From positions 1 through 53,219 of the forward strand of contig JBEOJY010000052.1 of the NCBI GenBank assembly GCA_040275305.1: a stretch of 53,219 nucleotides of DNA, in the 5' to 3' direction. This document shows positions 41,813-51,265 of the stretch, in pieces. Within the stretch, counting starts at the first letter, position 1. Each line of letters starts with the position of its first letter. Below the pieces are notes generated by a model, which searched no databases, was not told the origin of the DNA, and saw nothing but the letters and a program-made list of their open reading frames with translations. The position numbers and the translations under genes are program-made. The DNA is from JBEOJY01 sp040275305. GTDB taxonomy: Bacteria > Pseudomonadota > Alphaproteobacteria > UBA9219.

Positions 41813-42877
41813 TTATGCTGGCGCAGGCGGCGAGGTAAACTCCTCGTTCTTTTCGCTTCTTCGCTCGCCCAGCTTCACGCCGATGCGCTTGATTTCCCAG
41901 CGCAACGTGACGTCCGTCTTATCCTTCACGCGGCGGCGGACTTCCTCTCCCAGATGTTCGATTTCTGCGGCGGTCGCGTTGCCGGTATTGATAAGGAAAT
42001 TGCAGTGTTTTTCCGACACTTTGGCTTTGCCGATTTTAAGTCCTCGGCACCCTGCCACGTCGATAAGTTGCCAAGACTTGCGGCCTTGCGAGTCTTCCTC
42101 GCGCGAGGGGTTGGCGAAGGTCGATCCTCCCGTCTTCTCGCGGATTGGCTGGGTGGCGGCGCGCGAGGCTTGAATCTCCTGCATCCGTGCCAGAATGGCG
42201 TCGGAGCTGCCGCGTTGGCCCTGCAGAACCGCCGAAAGGAAAATGGAGCTTTCAGGAATATTCGTATGTCGGTAGGAAAAACCGATCTGTTCCGGAAACA
42301 GCGTCGAGCGCCGCCCAAAGCGATCCAGAATGTGCGCCTCGGTTACGATGTCCTTGAACTCCGAACCATAAGCGCCTGCATTCATGCGCAGCCCTCCGCC
42401 GATGGTGCCGGGAATGCCGCTCAGGAACTCAAGGCCTACAATGCCGGATGATTGAGCCGCGCGCGCGACATTGATATCGACCGAGCCAGCGCCTGCAATC
42501 AGCGCATTGCCTTCGATCTTGACCTGCGCGAAATTAGGCCCCAACCGGATCACGACGCCCGGTACGCCGCCATCGCGGACGAGCAGGTTAGAGGCAACCC
42601 CTATGACGGTCACAGGAACGTCAGGGGGACAGTGGGACAGGAAGAAAACCAGATCGGCTTCGTCCGCAGGCCGGAATAGGATCTCGGCTGGCCCCCCTAC
42701 GCGAAACCATGTCTGCGGCGCGAGCGGTTCGTTGGCGAGCAGTTTGCCGCGCACGTTCGGCAGGCGTTCCATGAGCCCTTCGTCGGGAAAATCGTCAGCC
42801 CGCAGCCCTTGCTTGTTGTAGGGGTTGGTATAGTTCGCCTCGGAAGAGGAAGGGGAAGTCGTGGCGGCTGCCGTCAT
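41813..42877 (-). CDS. murB: UDP-N-acetylenolpyruvoylglucosamine reductase
   Basis: Reduces UDP-GlcNAc-enolpyruvate to UDP-MurNAc with NADPH and FAD. The 354 residues show FRVGGPAEILF (58-68), the FAD-binding IGVASNLLVRDGG (92-104), SGIPGTIGGGLRMNAGAYG (153-171) and the catalytic serine region KTGGSTFANP (S252). This is the shorter type without the E. coli-like extra loop. The start at 42877 overlaps the murC stop (ATGA). It ends the mraY-ftsW-murG-murC-murB series; ddl and ftsQAZ do not follow. Confidence 0.96.
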   Translation of the reverse strand: MTAAATTSPSSSEANYTNPYNKQGLRADDFPDEGLMERLPNVRGKLLANEPLAPQTWFRVGGPAEILFRPADEADLVFFLSHCPPDVPVTVIGVASNLLVRDGGVPGVVIRLGPNFAQVKIEGNALIAGAGSVDINVARAAQSSGIVGLEFLSGIPGTIGGGLRMNAGAYGSEFKDIVTEAHILDRFGRRSTLFPEQIGFSYRHTNIPESSIFLSAVLQGQRGSSDAILARMQEIQASRAATQPIREKTGGSTFANPSREEDSQGRKSWQLIDVAGCRGLKIGKAKVSEKHCNFLINTGNATAAEIEHLGEEVRRRVKDKTDVTLRWEIKRIGVKLGERRSEKNEEFTSPPAPA

Positions 42878-44352
42878 GTGCCTGTCTTCCTGACCGTGCC
42901 TTCGGGCAAAGCTTCCATCGCGCCGGGCAACGCATAGGCCCAGCTGCTGATCGAACCCGCGCCAAGGCAAATGACATAATCGCCTGACATCGCGATTTCG
43001 TTCACCATGGCGGCTAAAGTCTGGGGATCTGGCAGGGCGCGGGCATCGCGGTGGCCGTGCGCGCGCAGCCCTTCCACTAATGCGTCACGGTTTGCGCCCT
43101 CTATGGGAGCTTCGCCTGCCGGATAAACATCCGCCACAAGAACCGTGTCGGCGTCGTTGAACGCTTTGCAGAATTCCGGGAATAGGCTCGATAAACGCGA
43201 ATAGCGGTGCGGTTGCATGACGGCAACGACGCGCCCAGTCGCGCCGCAAGCCTGCCGCGCGGCCTTGAGCGTCGCCATGATCTCGACCGGGTGGTGGCCG
43301 TAATCGTCCACGATGGTGACGCCGTTCACGCATCCGGTGCGGGTGAAGCGGCGTTTGACTCCGCCGAAGCCGTTCAAGGCCTTGCGCATGACATCGTCGG
43401 GAAAGCCAAGCCTTTGTCCTACGGCGATGGCGGCGAGCGCGTTTTGCACGTTATGCTGGCCGATGACGGGCAGCGAAAAGCCGTCCATGCGGCGGCCTTT
43501 GGTGTCTTTGCGTTCGGCCAGTTCGACATCAAAGCGCGACCCTTCAGGACTGGCGAGGAGATTGACGGCGCGCACATCCGCCTGAGGGGAAAAGCCGTAG
43601 GTGAGAATGGCGCGATCCTGCACGCGGGCGATCAGCGCCTGCACTTCGGGATGATCGACGCACAACACGGCGAAGCCATAAAACGGAACATTCTGCACAA
43701 AGGTGTCGTAGGCGCGGCGCACAGCGTCGAAGTCGTGATAGTGATCCATATGCTCCGGGTCGATGTTGGTGACCACAGCGACCGTGGCAGGCAGTTTTGT
43801 AAAGCTTCCGTCAGATTCATCCGATTCCACCACCATCCACTCGCCCGCGCCGAGCCGCGCGTTGGTGCCGTAGGCGTTGATGATGCCGCCATTGATGACG
43901 GTGGGATCCAAACCAGCCGCGTCGAACATCGCCGCGATCATCGAGGTGGTCGTCGTCTTGCCGTGCGTGCCGCCGACTGCTACCGAGCGTTTGAGCCGCA
44001 TCAGCTCGCCGAGCATTTCCGCACGCCGCACGATGGGCAGGAGGGCTTCGTGCGCCGCGATGACTTCGGGATTGTCGCGCTTGACGGCGGAAGAAATCAC
44101 GACGATCCGCGCCTCGCCAATGTTTTCCGCGCTATGCCCGACCTTGACGGGAATCCCCTTGGCCCGGAGGCGCTTGACGTTCGCGTTGTCGGCCAGATCG
44201 CTGCCTTGCACGCGATAACCAAGATTGTGCAGAATCTCCGCGATTCCGCTCATTCCAATCCCGCCGATTCCGACGAAATGGACGGCTCCCACCGACTGGG
44301 GAGAAAATTCTTTGATGGGCGAGTGCATGTGTGGCCAACAATTTCCAAGCAT
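42874..44352 (-). CDS. murC: UDP-N-acetylmuramate--L-alanine ligase
   Basis: Adds L-alanine to UDP-MurNAc using ATP. The 492 residues have the N-terminal Rossmann VHFVGIGGIGMSGIAEIL (25-42), the ATP loop GTHGKTTT (128-135), ESDESDGSF and the central-domain FSLPVIGQHNVQNALAAIAV. The first ATG gives an atypical 8-residue leader and has no clear ribosome site; ATG 44328 is the alternative. A 325-bp gap with a repeat separates it from murG, unlike the usual tight spacing, so it may need its own promoter. Confidence 0.97.
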   Translation of the reverse strand: MLGNCWPHMHSPIKEFSPQSVGAVHFVGIGGIGMSGIAEILHNLGYRVQGSDLADNANVKRLRAKGIPVKVGHSAENIGEARIVVISSAVKRDNPEVIAAHEALLPIVRRAEMLGELMRLKRSVAVGGTHGKTTTTSMIAAMFDAAGLDPTVINGGIINAYGTNARLGAGEWMVVESDESDGSFTKLPATVAVVTNIDPEHMDHYHDFDAVRRAYDTFVQNVPFYGFAVLCVDHPEVQALIARVQDRAILTYGFSPQADVRAVNLLASPEGSRFDVELAERKDTKGRRMDGFSLPVIGQHNVQNALAAIAVGQRLGFPDDVMRKALNGFGGVKRRFTRTGCVNGVTIVDDYGHHPVEIMATLKAARQACGATGRVVAVMQPHRYSRLSSLFPEFCKAFNDADTVLVADVYPAGEAPIEGANRDALVEGLRAHGHRDARALPDPQTLAAMVNEIAMSGDYVICLGAGSISSWAYALPGAMEALPEGTVRKTGT

Positions 44353-44677
44353 TCAAAGGCCGAGAGGCTATCACATTTTTATGGGCAATTCACGGCAAGA
44401 TATGGTTGCTCGCCTACCGTCCATGATAAGTTCAAATTCACGTAATTAATTGATTTAATTCAGTTATTATACATATTGCATCACTGTTAAAGTCAAGTAA
44501 CTCCCAAGCCCTTCATTGGGGGTACGAAGACAAACGTTGCGGAAAGGTCCGTCATCGCGAGGAGCCTTACTGAAGGCGACGTGGCGATCCAGAAGCCACA
44601 GAGGACAACGCTTGCGACTCTGGATCGCCTAAGTCGCCTGCGGCTCCTCGCGATGACGCTTATGGCGCGAACAACCT
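44353..44677. other. Repeat-filled gap between murG and murC
   Basis: In most relatives murG and murC nearly touch. Here 325 bp intervene, half of it a repeat (44497-44662). The remainder (44353-44496) is AT-rich and may carry a promoter for murC. Confidence 0.6.
44497..44662. repeat. Element with GTAACTCCCAAGC left end, copy B, right end lost
   Basis: Starts GTAACTCCCAAGCCCTTC, runs into GCGGAAAGGTCCGTCATCGCGAG and ends with the inverse CTCGCGATGACGC at the murG stop. No right-hand GTTAC terminus remains, so it is a truncated copy. Confidence 0.75.
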
Positions 44678-45775
44678 TCAGCGATGGCTCATCGCTTCCA
44701 TCACGCAATCCGCGAGGCTATCCGCCGCCGTGATTTTGCCCAGCGCGCGCGCGGCCGCCGCCGACTTGGCGAGCGTCGTGGGCATCGCGAACAAAGTCTC
44801 AAGTCGTACGGCCAGAGCCTCCGGCGTGAAAGCCTGTTGAGGGATCAGCCAAGCTCCTCCAGCTTCCGCCAAAGCTTCGGCATTTGCGGTCTGCTCTCCG
44901 GCATGGCCGTGAGGGAAAGGCACGAAGATCGCGGGCCTTCCAACAACCGTAAGCTCCGCGACGGTCGAGCCTCCTGCGCGTCCGATCACAAGATGCGCGG
45001 CGGCCATGCGTTCCGGCACGTCGCGGAAAAACGGCGACAGTTCCGCTTCGATTCCCAATCCCGCAAAAGCCGTTTTAGCGCGCGCGAGATCTTCGGCACG
45101 ACATTGCTGCGTGAGCACGATCCTGCGCCGCAAGGACTCCGGCAGCAATCCTAAGGCCGCCGGGACAACCTCGCTGAACACATGCGCTCCCAAACTTCCG
45201 CCCATAACCAGTAAACGGATCGCGCCGTCATCCGTCGGGGCTTTGTAGGGAGTCGCGCGTTGCGTCACGAACGCAGGCCGCACAGGATTGCCCGTCAAGA
45301 CCACTTTCGCGCGCGGTCCTGGCTTGATGCCTACGATATGCGAGAAGGAGGTCGCGACGATCCGCGCCTTGTTCATCATTGCGAGATTAGCCTGTCCCAG
45401 CACGGCGTTCTGGTCGTGAAGAATGATCGGAATTCCCATTCGCGCGGCAGCGAACAAGGTCGGGATGGACGGATAGCCGCCGAACCCCACGACCGCCGTT
45501 GGGCGCAGCTTGCGCAGCAACAAGATGGCCTGAAGGACGCCCGTTCCCATCCGCGCGATGCTGAACGCCTTGCCGACCAGAGAGCGCCCAAGGCTGCTGG
45601 CGCATACACGGTGCGTCGGAACCGGAAGATCGTCTCCGAAGCGGCAGCCGCGTTTGTCGGTCATTAAGGCGACTTTTAGGCCGCGACCCAACAGTTCGCG
45701 CGCCAGCGCCTCAGCCGGAAAAATGTGCCCGCCGGTACCCCCGGCGGCAAGAACGATAAGGGAATATTCCGTCAT
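44678..45775 (-). CDS. murG: UDP-GlcNAc:undecaprenyl-PP-MurNAc-pentapeptide GlcNAc transferase
   Basis: Makes lipid II from lipid I at the inner face of the membrane. The 365 residues have the GTGGH loop (AAGGTGGHIFPA, 10-21), VVGFGGYPSIPTL, ILHDQNAVLGQAN, the G-loop LVMGGSLGAHVF and the UDP-binding IGRAGGSTVAELTVVGRPAIFVPFP split by its loop. Length is typical. Starts 52 bp after ftsW. Confidence 0.97.
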   Translation of the reverse strand: MTEYSLIVLAAGGTGGHIFPAEALARELLGRGLKVALMTDKRGCRFGDDLPVPTHRVCASSLGRSLVGKAFSIARMGTGVLQAILLLRKLRPTAVVGFGGYPSIPTLFAAARMGIPIILHDQNAVLGQANLAMMNKARIVATSFSHIVGIKPGPRAKVVLTGNPVRPAFVTQRATPYKAPTDDGAIRLLVMGGSLGAHVFSEVVPAALGLLPESLRRRIVLTQQCRAEDLARAKTAFAGLGIEAELSPFFRDVPERMAAAHLVIGRAGGSTVAELTVVGRPAIFVPFPHGHAGEQTANAEALAEAGGAWLIPQQAFTPEALAVRLETLFAMPTTLAKSAAAARALGKITAADSLADCVMEAMSHR

Positions 45776-45827
45776 GCCTGTATGTTTTCCTAGCGCGAAT
45801 CACGCGCGCGTCCATTCTAGCACCCGT

Positions 45828-46943
45828 TCATACTTCCGACAGGCCAAAACGCTTGCGCGTCAGAGCAAGCAGCATGCCCATTCCGAACGCCAGCGCCCAA
45901 AGCGAGGAGCCGCCATAAGAAATGAACGGCAGCGTCATGCCCTTGGCGGGCATGAGGCGCAGCGTTGAAGCCATGTTGATGATGGCCTGCATTCCAAATT
46001 CAATCAACAACCCGCTGACCGCGAGCGCGACGAACAGGCTGTTCTCCTGTCTCAGTCGCCAAAACCCGCGCAACACGACGAACGCGAACAGCCCGACGAT
46101 CACAAGACACCACAGCAAGCCTAGCTCTTCCCCCGCAACCGCGAACACGAAATCCGCATGAGCATCGGGGATCGACATTTTGACCGCGCCTTCGCCCGGT
46201 CCGGTGCCAAACAACCCGCCATTGCTGAAGGCTTCCAGAGCGCGATCGACTTGATAAGTGTCGCCGCCACGGTTAAAAAATTTGTCCATACGCGCGGTGA
46301 AATGCGGAAAAGTAAAGTAAGTAACGACAAGCGCGACGATTCCGATTCCGGCACAGGCTCCAAGCGCCGTGAGAGGCAATCCCGCCAGAAAGAATTGGCC
46401 GAACCAGACCAGCGAGACAAGAAACGTCATGCCGATATCGGGCTGCATGACAAGGCAAGCCACGATCACCGCATATAATGCGACATTGACGCTCAGGGCT
46501 GGAAACCCTTTGCGTTCGCATTGTCGCGAGAACAGCCACGCGGCGACCACGGCAAAAGTCGGCTTGATGAATTCCGAAGGCTGAATGGACATGTGCAGAA
46601 AGTGTATCCAGCGCGTCGCGCCCTTGATTTCGACGCCTAAGAACGGCGTAAGCAGCAACAAAGGCAAGGTCAGCCCCAGCGCGACTGCCGACAGCGTCCT
46701 TATGTGGCGCGGCTGCATGAGGGAAACGCCGAACATGATGCAGGACGCTCCCGCCAGCATCAGCAGATGGCGTTCAACGAAATAAGAATCGTCGAGTCCA
46801 TGCTTGATCGCGACGGAAGGCGTCGCCGCCTGAATTAGCACGACACCGAATCCCATGATGACAGCGAACGCGAGCAGGGTCCATCGGTCAATGGTCCACC
46901 ACCAATGTCCGATGATTGAACGGTCTGAACGAGCCAAGGGCAT
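45828..46943 (-). CDS. ftsW: Peptidoglycan glycosyltransferase / division protein FtsW (SEDS)
   Basis: A septal peptidoglycan polymerase of the SEDS family. The 371 residues with about ten membrane helices include GVEIKGATRWIHF, QPSEFIKPTFAV, DAHADFVFAVAGEELGL and KGMTLPFISYGGSSLWA, all SEDS signatures. It lies in the cell-wall cluster, which argues for FtsW rather than RodA. The start is only 18 bp after the mraY stop, so the murD gene normally found between them is absent. Confidence 0.95.
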   Translation of the reverse strand: MPLARSDRSIIGHWWWTIDRWTLLAFAVIMGFGVVLIQAATPSVAIKHGLDDSYFVERHLLMLAGASCIMFGVSLMQPRHIRTLSAVALGLTLPLLLLTPFLGVEIKGATRWIHFLHMSIQPSEFIKPTFAVVAAWLFSRQCERKGFPALSVNVALYAVIVACLVMQPDIGMTFLVSLVWFGQFFLAGLPLTALGACAGIGIVALVVTYFTFPHFTARMDKFFNRGGDTYQVDRALEAFSNGGLFGTGPGEGAVKMSIPDAHADFVFAVAGEELGLLWCLVIVGLFAFVVLRGFWRLRQENSLFVALAVSGLLIEFGMQAIINMASTLRLMPAKGMTLPFISYGGSSLWALAFGMGMLLALTRKRFGLSEV

Positions 46944-46961
46944 AGTCTTTAAGTCCAGTTT

Positions 46962-48128
46962 CTAGCGCAGTTTAAGCGTTGCCAGTCCCGCCAACCCAAG
47001 AATGCAGGCGATGATCCAGAAGCGGATTACGACGGTTGGTTCGGACCAGCCAAGTTTTTCGAAATGATGATGCAAGGGGGCCATGCGAAATACCCGCTTG
47101 CCCGTCAACTTGAACGAGATCACCTGCACGATCACAGATACCGTTTCCATGACGAACAATCCGCCGATAATGGCCAGCACCAGTTCGTGCTTGATGATGA
47201 CGGCGATGGCGCCCAGCGCGCTGCCGAGCGATAACGAGCCAGTGTCGCCCATAAACACCTGCGCTGGCGGCGCATTGTACCAGAGAAACCCCAGACACGC
47301 GCCGACAAGAGCGCCGCAGAACACAGCGAGTTCGCCCGTGCCCGCCACATGGTGAATCTGCAGGTAATTCGCAAAAACAATGTTGCCGACAAGGTAACAA
47401 ATCATCCCGAAGCAGAGCGCGACGATCGTGACCGGTACCGTCGCAAGTCCGTCCAATCCGTCCGTGAGGTTGACGGAATTGCTGGCGCCGACGATCACGA
47501 ACACGGTGAAGGGCACATAGAACAAGCCAAGCTGGATCGCAAAATCCTTGAAGAACGGCACGACCAGAGCGGTGGCTTGCCCGTGCGAAGAACTGGTGAA
47601 GAACCATCCGAGCTGCGTCGCGATCTCGTTCAAAGTGGGCAGGGAAAAGGTCGCGACCAGACCGTGCGAGGCCTGAATCGTGATGGCGACGCTGGCCAGC
47701 GCGGCGATGCCAATTTGGATCATTAGCCTTGCGCGCGCCGAGACTCCTTGATGCGAACGCTTTGTCAGTTTACTGTAATCGTCCGCGAAGCCAACCAACC
47801 CAAATCCGACGGTTACAAATAAAACGATCCAAGTATATACATTGCCGAGATCGACCCATAGCAATGTGCTTACGGTCACGGCGATCAGGATCATCAGTCC
47901 GCCCATCGTGGGCGTGCCCTTTTTCTTCTTGTGCGTTTCCGGTCCGCAATCGCGGATTGGCTGGCCATCGCCTTGCTTGGCGCGTAGCCACCGAATGATG
48001 CGTGGTCCGAACACGAAGCAGATGATAAGCGCCGTTGCCAAGGCTCCCATCGTCCGGAACGTGATGTAGCGGAACAAGTTGAACAGGATGAAATCATGCG
48101 CGAAAGGCGCAAGTAGATGAAACAACAT
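46962..48128 (-). CDS. mraY: Phospho-N-acetylmuramoyl-pentapeptide transferase
   Basis: Makes lipid I by moving phospho-MurNAc-pentapeptide onto undecaprenyl phosphate. The 388 residues with ten membrane helices contain KKKGTPTMGGLMIL, FADDYSKLTKRSHQGVSARA, NSVNLTDGLDGLATVPV, FMGDTGSLSLGSALG and the His loop MAPLHHHFEKLGWSEPTVV, all conserved in MraY. First gene of the reduced cluster; the usual murE/murF upstream are replaced by a repeat and topA. Confidence 0.98.
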   Translation of the reverse strand: MLFHLLAPFAHDFILFNLFRYITFRTMGALATALIICFVFGPRIIRWLRAKQGDGQPIRDCGPETHKKKKGTPTMGGLMILIAVTVSTLLWVDLGNVYTWIVLFVTVGFGLVGFADDYSKLTKRSHQGVSARARLMIQIGIAALASVAITIQASHGLVATFSLPTLNEIATQLGWFFTSSSHGQATALVVPFFKDFAIQLGLFYVPFTVFVIVGASNSVNLTDGLDGLATVPVTIVALCFGMICYLVGNIVFANYLQIHHVAGTGELAVFCGALVGACLGFLWYNAPPAQVFMGDTGSLSLGSALGAIAVIIKHELVLAIIGGLFVMETVSVIVQVISFKLTGKRVFRMAPLHHHFEKLGWSEPTVVIRFWIIACILGLAGLATLKLR

Positions 48129-48253
48129 GTTAGATGGAGCTTCCGGAGCTGGGAATCAAACTTGTCGCAAAGGGCATCCTCATGCCTTCGCGTGAAACCC
48201 TATCACTACCACCGCTATCCCCCGAAGGCCAAGCGGGAAGTGTGTGGGGGTTG

Positions 48254-48344
48254 GTAACTGCCAAGCGGCCAGTTTTGGCATGAGCAGACGAACCTTTCAG
48301 CAAGGTTTGGCTTGATAAGTCTCAAGGCAGCGCTTGGGAGTTAC
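48254..48344. mobile_element. Short element with GTAACTGCCAAGC/GCTTGGGAGTTAC ends, copy C
   Basis: Same termini as copies A and D, but only 91 bp with no CGTCAT-type core. The flanks show no clear target duplication, so it may be old or a deletion derivative. It lies between topA and mraY. Confidence 0.65.
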
Positions 48345-48351
48345 CTTCGCT

Positions 48352-51069
48352 TCAGTTCCTGATCAAATTTATTCCAGCGCTATGCTTTTTTTTGCCGCCT
48401 CTGGCTCCGCGCTTCTTTCCTCCTCCTCCGCCGCCTTCCGCCAGTTTCGCGGCCTTGGCTTCGAGGATTTCGAGCGCGTCTTTGAGCGACAGGTTTTCGG
48501 GGTCGTAGGATTTCGTCACGGTGGCCATGAGCTTGCCCCACTGGACATAAGGTCCATAGCGGCCTGAATTGAGCGTGACGGGCTTGTTGTCAGAAGGATG
48601 TTCGCCGAGATGCTTGCCAGGCGTTCTCGCGCCTTTGCCGCCGCGTCCTTGCGAGGGTTCGGCCAGCAGCACGACAGCGCGGTTTAAGCCGATGGAGAGG
48701 ACATCGTCGTCGGGCTTAAGATTCTTCGTTTGCGCGCCCATGCGCAGGTAAGGTCCGAAGCGTCCGAGGTTGGCGGTAATCATTTCGCCTGTTTCCGGGT
48801 GCTTGCCAACTTCGCGCGGCATGTTGAGGACTTTGAGCGCGGTTTCGAGGTCGATCAAGTTCGGATCGATGCCTTTGGGCAGCGAGGCGCGTTTTGGTTT
48901 CGGCGCATCGGATTTCTTCTTTTTCGATTTCTTTTTCTTGCCGGGTTCGGCGGGTTCTTCTTTGGCAGGCGCTTCCGGCGCGGTTGCCGCTACTGGCGCG
49001 GGGCCGAGCTGGGCATAGGGTCCGTAAGGGCCGACGCGCACCGAGACGGGCAGGCCGGAGACGGGATCGAGCCCAAGTTCGCGCGGCTGCATCATTTGCG
49101 GCGCGGCGCCTTCCGCGTTGTTGCCGTTCGGATCGCTGACGGCGAGCGGCATGGTGTTGCGGCAATCGGGATAGTTTGAGCAACCGAGGAATGCGCCGAA
49201 TTTGCCGAACTTCAGGCCCATGCGGCCTTTCTGGCACAGGCCGCACTGGCGCGGATCGGAACCATCGGCGCGAGGCGGGAAGAAGTGCGGTCCCAACGCT
49301 TCGTCGAGCGCGTCGATGACGTTGGAGATTTTGAGGTCTTTGGTCGCGTCGATCGCGCCGGAGAAATCCGTCCAGAACTCGCGCAGGACTTCCTTCCACG
49401 CGATGCGTCCGCCGGAAATATCGTCGAGCTTTTCTTCAAGGTCGGCGGTAAAGTCGTATTCGACGTAGTGCCGGAAGAAGTTCTCCAGGAAGGCGGTGAC
49501 GATGCGGCCACGGTCTTCGGGGATGAAGCGCTTTTTGTCGAGCCGCACATAGTCGCGGTCTTGCAGCACTTGCATGATGCTGGCGTAGGTCGAGGGGCGA
49601 CCGATACCGAGTTCTTCGAGCCTTTTCACGAGGCTTGCTTCGCTGTAACGCGGGGGCGGCTGGGTGAAGTGCTGTTCTTGCTTGAGGCCTTGCTTGTCGA
49701 GCGCGTCTTGCTCCTTCATCGGGGGCAGGCGGACGCTGCCGTAGCCATCGTCGTCGGGTTTTTTGTCTTCGTCTTGCGCTTCTTGATAGACCTTGAGCCA
49801 ACCGTCGAAGACGACGACGGAGCCGCTGGCGCGGAAAACGCTCTTGCCGTCGTGGCCCTTGATATCGACCGCGACCTGATCGAGGATGGCTGAGGCCATC
49901 TGCGAGGCCATCGCGCGTTGCCATATAAGGGTGTAGAGGCGCAGTTGGTCGTGGTCGAGGTAACGCGCCATCCGTTCCGGGCGGCGGCGCATGTCGGTGG
50001 GTCGGATCGCTTCGTGCGCTTCCTGAGCGTTCTTGGCGGCGGCCTTGTACTGGCGCGGGGAGTCGGGCACGTAATCCTTGCCGAAATCTTCGGCGATGAC
50101 GTCGCGGGCGGCGGCTATCGCCTCGCCGGACAGCGAGACGCCGTCGGTACGCATATAGGTGATGAGGCCGACCGTCTCGCCGCCGATATCGGTTCCCTCG
50201 TAGAGCTGTTGCGCGGCGCGCATGGTGCGCGTGGCGCCGAGGCCCAGCTTGCGCGAGGCTTCCTGTTGCAGTGTCGAGGTGGTGAAGGGCGGGTAGGGGT
50301 TGCGCTTGGTTTGCTTCTTCTCGACCGTGGAAACCGCATAGCGGAGCTGGTTGAGATAGGACAGGGCGGCTTGCGCTTCGGCCTCGTTGCGCAGGGCGAA
50401 CTTGTCGAGTTTCTTGCCATCGAGATGCGTCAGATGGGCGGGAACCAGCGCGCCGTTTTTGGTGGCGAAGGTCGCTTCGATCGTCCAGAATTCCTGCGCG
50501 GTGAACTTTTCGATTTCGGATTCGCGTTCGCAGATCAGGCGCAGGGCGACCGACTGCACGCGGCCCGCCGATTTCGAGCCGGGAAGCTTGCGCCACAGGA
50601 CGGGCGAGAGCGAGAAGCCGACGAGATAGTCCAACGCGCGGCGGGCCATGTAGGCGTCCACGAGGTCGTTGTCGATGTCGCGCGGATTTTGGATCGCGTG
50701 AAGGACAGTGCTTTTGGTGATTTCGTTGAAGGTGATGCGCCGGATCGGGATTTTCTTGGTAAGTCCTTTGGCGCGGAGCACTTCCAGAATATGCCACGCG
50801 ATCGCCTCGCCTTCGCGGTCAGGATCGCTTGCGAGATAGACGGCATCGGCGTTTTTGACGGCTTGCGCGATTTCGCTGACGGGCTTCGAGGCGCGGTCGC
50901 CAAGCTCCCAGTCCATGGCAAAATCCTCGTCGGGGCGCACGGAGCCGTCTTTGGGCGGCAGATCGCGGATGTGGCCGTAGGAGGCCAGCACCGTATAATC
51001 GCTGCCGAGATACTTATTGATCGTCTTCGCCTTGGCGGGCGATTCCACAACGACAATGCTTTGCGCCAC
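48352..51069 (-). CDS. topA: DNA topoisomerase I (type IA)
   Basis: Relaxes negative supercoils. The 905 residues start with the Toprim domain (SIVVVESPAKAKTINKYLG; DPDREGEAIAWHILEVL). The catalytic tyrosine is Y305 in GLITYMRTDGVSLS. One C-terminal zinc-finger module is visible (CGLCQKGRMGLKFGKFGAFL then CSNYPDC), followed by Topo_C repeats (GRFGPYLRMG, SGRYGPYVQWG) and a Lys-rich insertion (KKKKSKKKKSDAPKPKR) and tail. Usual length for alphaproteobacteria. dprA, a common upstream neighbour, is not present. Confidence 0.98.
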   Translation of the reverse strand: MAQSIVVVESPAKAKTINKYLGSDYTVLASYGHIRDLPPKDGSVRPDEDFAMDWELGDRASKPVSEIAQAVKNADAVYLASDPDREGEAIAWHILEVLRAKGLTKKIPIRRITFNEITKSTVLHAIQNPRDIDNDLVDAYMARRALDYLVGFSLSPVLWRKLPGSKSAGRVQSVALRLICERESEIEKFTAQEFWTIEATFATKNGALVPAHLTHLDGKKLDKFALRNEAEAQAALSYLNQLRYAVSTVEKKQTKRNPYPPFTTSTLQQEASRKLGLGATRTMRAAQQLYEGTDIGGETVGLITYMRTDGVSLSGEAIAAARDVIAEDFGKDYVPDSPRQYKAAAKNAQEAHEAIRPTDMRRRPERMARYLDHDQLRLYTLIWQRAMASQMASAILDQVAVDIKGHDGKSVFRASGSVVVFDGWLKVYQEAQDEDKKPDDDGYGSVRLPPMKEQDALDKQGLKQEQHFTQPPPRYSEASLVKRLEELGIGRPSTYASIMQVLQDRDYVRLDKKRFIPEDRGRIVTAFLENFFRHYVEYDFTADLEEKLDDISGGRIAWKEVLREFWTDFSGAIDATKDLKISNVIDALDEALGPHFFPPRADGSDPRQCGLCQKGRMGLKFGKFGAFLGCSNYPDCRNTMPLAVSDPNGNNAEGAAPQMMQPRELGLDPVSGLPVSVRVGPYGPYAQLGPAPVAATAPEAPAKEEPAEPGKKKKSKKKKSDAPKPKRASLPKGIDPNLIDLETALKVLNMPREVGKHPETGEMITANLGRFGPYLRMGAQTKNLKPDDDVLSIGLNRAVVLLAEPSQGRGGKGARTPGKHLGEHPSDNKPVTLNSGRYGPYVQWGKLMATVTKSYDPENLSLKDALEILEAKAAKLAEGGGGGGKKRGARGGKKKHSAGINLIRN

Positions 51070-51265
51070 GTTTCGCGTTCTCCGTTAACCACATATGCGG
51101 GGGAAGACCGAGGAGAATTACCGCGAAAAGACAGGCGAAAACAAGGGAAACTCGCTATGTTTTTGTCGGCATTCCCCTAACACTTTGGCCGGAAAGGAAA
51201 TTTTCGCAAGGCGGCTCTGGTTTTTGAGGGGCCATTCCCCGGCTAAGTGGGTTGCCGGGGGAGGT

